From contig NZ_LXYU01000001.1 in the NCBI RefSeq assembly GCF_001952075.1, positions 372,001 to 436,000 on the forward strand: 64,000 bases of DNA. Reading direction: 5' to 3'. Positions 59,810-64,000 of the stretch are shown here, one piece after another (the stretch's first letter is position 1; every line of letters starts with the position of its first letter). Source of the DNA: Ditibartonella apis. Lineage in GTDB: Bacteria; Pseudomonadota; Alphaproteobacteria; Rhizobiales; Rhizobiaceae. A program made the translations under genes and the position numbers. The notes under the pieces were generated by a model, which had not been told where the DNA came from, did no database searches, and was given only the letters and a program-made list of their open reading frames with translations.

Positions 59810-61177
59810 TTAGTTTGCAACAACGAAACAGGAATAAGCTTGAGCGGTTATTTTACCACAGGCTGCATTTGCTTCGCTTTCACTTCTGAACGAACCAAAC
59901 CGGACGCGATAAACTTGTTTGCCGTCCACATTTGCCGGCTCGACATGACCGAGTGATGCCACTTTCGAATCAGTCAAAGATTTTTTTACTGTCTTCAAAA
60001 AGCCTTCAGCTGAACTTTTATCGGGCAATGCAGCCACCTGCACAATGTAATTTGCCTGAATTTCGTTTTTTAAAATTTCGGTCACAGTCTTTTTGCCATC
60101 ATCGGCATAAGCCATTGTTGTCGGCGCGGTTTCCATCTTGACCGTTTTTTTAACCGGAATGGAGATTGTCGAACGCGTTTCAACTGTTGTTTTCGCTGTC
60201 TCCGCGGTGCGATTGCCACGCTGTGAAACCGAGGCTGTTACAATCTCTGCATTTTTCGCGTCAGATTGCGCAATTTTCGGCTGCGGTTGCCCCCGCCAAG
60301 CCGATTGGGCGACATTCCATTGTGCGAAAATACGCTTTTTCGTCGTGCGACTTGCGCTATTCATATAAGCATTGGCAAGCAAAACAACGACATCATCACG
60401 CTGACGACCGGATGTGCCACCAAGCACAACAATAACCAGTTTTTTCCCGTCCTTGGCAATGCTCGTGGTAATTGTAAAACCCGCAAGCCCTGTAAATCCG
60501 GTCTTCAACCCGTCTGCGCCGTCGATTCTATCAAGTACTCTGTTATGGCCTTTATAGACCTGACCACGGTAAGTGAATTCGCGTTGACTGAAAAGGTGAT
60601 AATATTGCGGAAAATGATCGCGCATGGCAATTGACATCAAGGCAATATCACGAGCTGTCGAAACATGGCCTTGCGCAGGCAAGCCATTCGGGTTTCTGAA
60701 AGTGGTATTGCGCATACCGAGGCTTCTTGCCTTGAGTGTCATAACCCGTGCAAAATTCTCTTCGCTGCCACCAAGATACTCGGCCACAACAACAGCTGCA
60801 TCATTGGCTGAAAGAACAATCATCGCATTGACTGCATCGCGTACAGAAAGTCTGGAACCGGCAGGCATACCAAGTTTCATACGCGGCCGGCTTGCGGCAT
60901 GTTTGGATACCGGCATTTCCGTGTTCCAACTCAATCTGCCACTCTGGATTGCATCAAAAACGAGATAAAGAGTCATCACTTTGGTGATAGATGCAGGGGG
61001 ACGAATCTCGTCGGCTCTGTTTGCAAACAGCACGTTACCGGTGTTGGCATCGACCACAATTGCCGGAAGTTCCACTGAATTCGATTTGGCCTGAACTGGT
61101 GCAAGAGCAAAAAACAGGATGCTTGCAACCGCAATAAACACCGCGATCGAAAACCGTAAAATTCTAAAAAGATGCAT
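59810..61177 (-). CDS. D-alanyl-D-alanine carboxypeptidase (S11) with SPOR domain
   Basis: Periplasmic penicillin-binding protein of about 455 residues. Signal peptide at 1-33 (ending ALAPVQAKS). Catalytic motifs: SxxK in PPASITKVMT, SxN in VLSANDAAVVVAEYLG, and KTG in DGLKTGFTGLAG. The C-terminal 75 residues (YIVQVAALPDKSSAEGFLKTV and YRVRFGSFRSESEANAAC) form a SPOR domain that binds denuded septal glycan, so it likely trims stem peptides at the division site. Start at ATG 61177, with AGGGT upstream, chosen over 61204. Confidence 0.92.
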   Translation of the reverse strand: MHLFRILRFSIAVFIAVASILFFALAPVQAKSNSVELPAIVVDANTGNVLFANRADEIRPPASITKVMTLYLVFDAIQSGRLSWNTEMPVSKHAASRPRMKLGMPAGSRLSVRDAVNAMIVLSANDAAVVVAEYLGGSEENFARVMTLKARSLGMRNTTFRNPNGLPAQGHVSTARDIALMSIAMRDHFPQYYHLFSQREFTYRGQVYKGHNRVLDRIDGADGLKTGFTGLAGFTITTSIAKDGKKLVIVVLGGTSGRQRDDVVVLLANAYMNSASRTTKKRIFAQWNVAQSAWRGQPQPKIAQSDAKNAEIVTASVSQRGNRTAETAKTTVETRSTISIPVKKTVKMETAPTTMAYADDGKKTVTEILKNEIQANYIVQVAALPDKSSAEGFLKTVKKSLTDSKVASLGHVEPANVDGKQVYRVRFGSFRSESEANAACGKITAQAYSCFVVAN

Positions 61178-61204
61178 CAGTCTACCCTGCCTGAACCTAA
61201 GCAA

Positions 61205-62010
61205 TATGAAATAACAAACGCAAAGAACCTAGCTCTTTATATCATGCGGCATAAGAACGTTTACGTTAAGACCCGGTCCTGTAACAACGTTAATTTTTAG
61301 TAAATAACGCCGGTGAGTCGTATTTCATAAATTTTGTTATACAGGATTCAAGATGATAATCAACCTATCGATTTTGACACTCATAGGAAATTCCATATAA
61401 ACAGCATTCATTACTCTATATTTTATATTAATTTTAAATATAGAATTCTTCTATATATATTTTAATTTATGGTTTTTAACCATTAAAAATTTATATATTA
61501 TTTTTAAATTACTTCATCACTCATATGCTTCATTGTAACAAAACTTGAAGACACGCAGGATAAAAGCTGTCCTTTTATCAAACACAATGCTGCCACAGCT
61601 TTATAATTTTTCGTTTTTTTGCTAATCCTGTCAGCCGATAGTTCAAGGCTTAAAAGAAGAACCTACTCATGGGTAAATGACCTGCCGAACTTCATTTGTT
61701 GATATATTTTTTTAGAGTTTTGCATTTCCAAAAATACTTCCCCCAAAATAATCGGGTTAGCAGAAATATGAAAAACGATGCCTCAATCCTGTAAATGCAA
61801 AAAACTGCAAGCTTGCTGCAAAATGACGACACCGTTCTTCCAAATCAGCATCAACAGCGGTCGCGGGTAAAACAAACTCCCGATCATCTTTCGGATTGAC
61901 CGGCGAAGGAATTGAAAACAAAATTCCCGAATATAAAAGCCTCTCAATTCACAGTTGAACAGGTTTATTAACGGCTGGAATAAACGTTCCCTTTTCGAAG
62001 AAAAACACGA
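61205..62010. other. Gene-free region before the tRNA
   Basis: About 0.8 kb without a credible coding frame. It holds a very AT-rich stretch (about 61400-61510) and a short perfect hairpin GATAAAAG/CTTTTATC (61559-61579) without a T-run. I see nothing further. Confidence 0.6.
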
Positions 62011-62314
62011 TGGTGTCCGCGGTGGGATTCGAACCCACGACCCCAGGATTCATACCACTTCGACTTTCATCGCCGGTCAAAAAATTTTCGACCGTTTGTG
62101 GTCTGGACTGTCCCTTCACCATCGGCAAAAACCATAAGGTGCTGCCCGTCCAGTCTCTACACCTTCCCTTTGTGAGGGCTTGGCTCGGGATTGGCAATGG
62201 CCTGAGCCATAAAGCGTTCCCCGACTTTGAGCAGATCCGCTTCAAAAGTTTCCTTGAGAGGCGCCCAATTTTATTTCAGGAATCCTGTGCTCTATCCTGC
62301 TGAGCTACGCAGAC
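62011..62314 (-). tRNA. tRNA-Arg(CCU), interrupted by a group I intron
   Basis: Exon 1 is 62314-62278 and exon 2 is 62050-62011, both on the minus strand. Acceptor GTCTGCG pairs with CGCGGAC (one G-T), D stem GCTC/GAGC, anticodon stem CAGGA/TCCTG, T arm GTGGG-TTCGAAT-CCCAC, and CCA is encoded. Splicing restores the loop TTCCTAA with anticodon CCT, followed by A37 as expected for an AGG-reading tRNA. The intron cuts directly after the anticodon. Confidence 0.93.
62051..62277 (-). ncRNA. Group I self-splicing intron in tRNA-Arg(CCU)
   Basis: 227 bases. The 5' exon ends in U and the intron ends in G, as group I chemistry requires. Core elements are recognisable in order: CAATCCCGAGCCAAGC (Q-like), TGTAGAGACTGGACGG (R-like) and AAGGGACAGTCCAGACC (S-like). 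It encodes no endonuclease. Introns at the same place are known from Agrobacterium tumefaciens and relatives (IC3 type). Confidence 0.92.
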
Positions 62315-62358
62315 TTCATCGTAGTTGAAGCATTAAACAATATAGCCGCCACGATCAA

Positions 62359-63474
62359 TCATTTTTCGCCAAGTTTCTGTTTAAGAAACGTCAACACTTT
62401 TTCCGGCGGCACATTTTTTGCAATGAATGACAGGCCCAATCCGCGTGTGAGAATAAAAGTCAGGCTGCCATGCTCGACTTTCTTGTCTTGCGAGATAATT
62501 TTCATCAATGTTTCGGCATCGGGTACGCCACCCGGCACATCCTGCAAAGCCACAGGAAGACCAACACTATTCAAATGGGTTTCAACACGCGTTGCAACAT
62601 CGGCCGGACAAAGTCCCAGAAAGTTTGAAAACTGGTGTGCGAGAACCATGCCGATCGACACGCCCTCCCCATGCACAAGCCGGTTCGAATCATAATTTGT
62701 GACTGTTTCGAGTGCATGGCCGAAAGTGTGCCCCAAATTCAATAGAGCACGCTCACCTGTCTCACGTTCATCATGAGCAACCACATCGGCTTTGGAACGA
62801 CAGGAACGGGCTATTGCCTCAACCCGTTCATGCCCGCCAAGAAAAATTTGCTTCCAGTTTTTTTCTAACCATTCAAAAAAGTCGGGCTGATTGATCAATC
62901 CGTATTTGGCTACCTCGGCATAGCCGGCTCTGAATTCACGTTCGGGAAGCGTATCAAGAATTTCTGTGTCGGCAATCACCAGTTTTGGTTGATAAAACAC
63001 TCCAATCAGATTTTTCCCCTGTCGGGTATCAATGCCGGTCTTTCCCCCGACCGACGAATCAACCTGCGCAAGGAGCGACGTAGGAATCTGGATAAGATTC
63101 ATGCCTCGACGAACTATTCCGGCTGCAAATCCCGCGAGATCGCCAACCACACCACCGCCAAATGCAATGACAAAATCGCCACGTTCCATTCTGTTATCAA
63201 GAATGTTACTTGTCACAGCTTCCAAAGTTTCAAAACACTTCGATTTTTCGCCAGCCTTGACAACAATTGGAACCACATCAATGCCACTATCGCGCAAACT
63301 TTGTGTCAGCATACCGAGGTGCAATGCCGCAACATTTTCATCAGTTACGACAACGACACGTTTTCCCGGAAAACGTCGTGCAATTTCTTTGCCTGCCGAA
63401 ACAACCAGACCGGAGCCTATCAGAATATCATAACTGCGTTTGCCCAATGTGACTTCGACTGTCTGATTTTGCAT
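62359..63474 (-). CDS. aroB: 3-dehydroquinate synthase
   Basis: NAD-dependent second enzyme of the shikimate pathway. 371 residues. NAD region [12 protein letters not shown], then [67 protein letters not shown] and [11 protein letters not shown] with the zinc ligands (glutamate, two histidines). It starts 14 bases after aroK and forms the usual aroK-aroB operon. Confidence 0.96.
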   Translation of the reverse strand: MQNQTVEVTLGKRSYDILIGSGLVVSAGKEIARRFPGKRVVVVTDENVAALHLGMLTQSLRDSGIDVVPIVVKAGEKSKCFETLEAVTSNILDNRMERGDFVIAFGGGVVGDLAGFAAGIVRRGMNLIQIPTSLLAQVDSSVGGKTGIDTRQGKNLIGVFYQPKLVIADTEILDTLPEREFRAGYAEVAKYGLINQPDFFEWLEKNWKQIFLGGHERVEAIARSCRSKADVVAHDERETGERALLNLGHTFGHALETVTNYDSNRLVHGEGVSIGMVLAHQFSNFLGLCPADVATRVETHLNSVGLPVALQDVPGGVPDAETLMKIISQDKKVEHGSLTFILTRGLGLSFIAKNVPPEKVLTFLKQKLGEK

Positions 63475-63488
63475 TTTTAAGCTGTCCT

Positions 63489-64000
63489 TTATTGTTGTTT
63501 TCCGGGTTTTGAAAGATAGCCGTCGACAGAACGCACAACAGAGCGTGCCACCACGTCGCGACGCGTTTTCCGGCTGCTTACCCGAATATCTGCCAAAGCA
63601 TAGACCGGATAACGATCGGCCATAAGTTTTTCCATAAAGGCACGTGGATCAGGCCTTTGCAATAACGGCCGATTCTGGCGATGGGAAACCCGCTCCATCA
63701 ATACATCAAGCTCGGCGTGAAGCCAGATAGAAATGCCCTTTTCGGCAATTGCTTTACGCGTTTCCTCGTTCATATAGGCGCCACCGCCCGTGGCAAGCAC
63801 CATCGGGCCGTCTTTCAACAAGCGCAAAATAACCCGTCGTTCAAGGTCACGAAAAGCCGGTTCACCATAAGATTCGAATAATTCCGGTATCGTCATACGA
63901 GCCGCTTGCTCGATCTCGTAATCTGCATCATGAAAGGGAAGTTCCAACATCGTGGCAACGCGTTTGCCGATTGTAGATTTGCCTGCCCCCATAAGACCGA
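63489..64000 (-). CDS. aroK: Shikimate kinase, N-terminus cut by the right edge
   Basis: Phosphorylates shikimate. 169 residues are visible; the start lies beyond the window, as the Walker A loop ([10 protein letters not shown]) is at the very edge. Other motifs: [32 protein letters not shown] and the lid HRQNRPLLQ. The ATG at 63992 within the Walker A loop is not the start. Confidence 0.95.
   Translation of the reverse strand, partial: GLMGAGKSTIGKRVATMLELPFHDADYEIEQAARMTIPELFESYGEPAFRDLERRVILRLLKDGPMVLATGGGAYMNEETRKAIAEKGISIWLHAELDVLMERVSHRQNRPLLQRPDPRAFMEKLMADRYPVYALADIRVSSRKTRRDVVARSVVRSVDGYLSKPGKQQ

Noticed and set aside
61559..61579. GATAAAAG/CTTTTATC hairpin as terminator or sRNA
   Set aside because: No T-run and no promoter nearby; short AT-rich stem in an AT-rich region.
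61949..62303. Open frames on both strands across the tRNA, with VGFEPTTPGF- and GGIRTHDPRIH-like peptides
   Set aside because: These peptides are the well-known false translations of tRNA 3' ends; the region is the intron-bearing tRNA-Arg.

Overview
The window looks like a chromosomal segment of an alphaproteobacterium of the order Hyphomicrobiales (Rhizobiales), closest in character to a low-GC Bartonellaceae/Brucellaceae-type genome. Support for this comes from the rph-rdgB-hemW cluster divergent from hrcA, the aroK-aroB pair, argB followed by a pyrimidine 5'-nucleotidase gene, an infC of alphaproteobacterial type, a perfect alphaproteobacterial general-stress (EcfG) promoter, and a tRNA-Arg(CCU) gene carrying a group I intron as described in Agrobacterium. 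Taxonomy is inferred from protein and motif recognition only. No phage, insertion sequence or CRISPR array was seen.

Layout. 1-6 kb: end of coaA, an M17 aminopeptidase with an NlpC/P60 hydrolase, then a LysR regulator, an MHS-type transporter and an aspartoacylase-like deacylase. 6-14 kb: NADPH:quinone-reductase-like enzyme, MsbA-like ABC exporter, lone RgpF-type glycan protein, secreted protein of unknown function, APC permease, infC (AUU start). 14-18.7 kb: alpha/beta hydrolase, YgjP-type metallopeptidase, TenA with a small secreted protein, a probable stress-controlled sRNA, L,D-transpeptidase. 18.8-25.4 kb: three paralogous M20 amidohydrolases with a second MHS transporter, next to dapE (also M20). 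25.6-37.6 kb: dnaK/dnaJ, small repeat protein, LOG protein, dapD, a gene-poor 0.9 kb holding a second sRNA candidate, lepA, EamA exporter, nucleotidase, argB. 37.7-50.5 kb: propionate module (prpE, ScfR/PccR-type regulator, pccB-pccA-methylmalonyl-CoA mutase-epimerase), interrupted by a LysR/aldo-keto reductase pair. 50.6-59.3 kb: hemW-rdgB-rph, hrcA, an ABC importer with an odd hydroxymethylbilane-synthase-like gene, grpE. 59.8-64 kb: D,D-carboxypeptidase with SPOR domain, intron-bearing tRNA-Arg, aroB, end of aroK.

How the genes work together. PrpE makes propionyl-CoA, PccAB carboxylates it, and epimerase and mutase deliver succinyl-CoA. TTTGCAAA-like sites near prpE, the regulator and pccB suggest common control. 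Two separate blocks pair an MHS transporter with cytoplasmic amide/ester hydrolases, which suggests uptake and deacylation of acylated amino acids or similar conjugates. The most interesting non-coding signals are the EcfG-promoter sRNA at 17.84-17.98 kb with an anti-Shine-Dalgarno loop, the minus-strand sRNA candidate at 32.26-32.44 kb, the two interleaved inverted repeats at 29.32-29.37 kb, and the tRNA intron at 62.05-62.28 kb.
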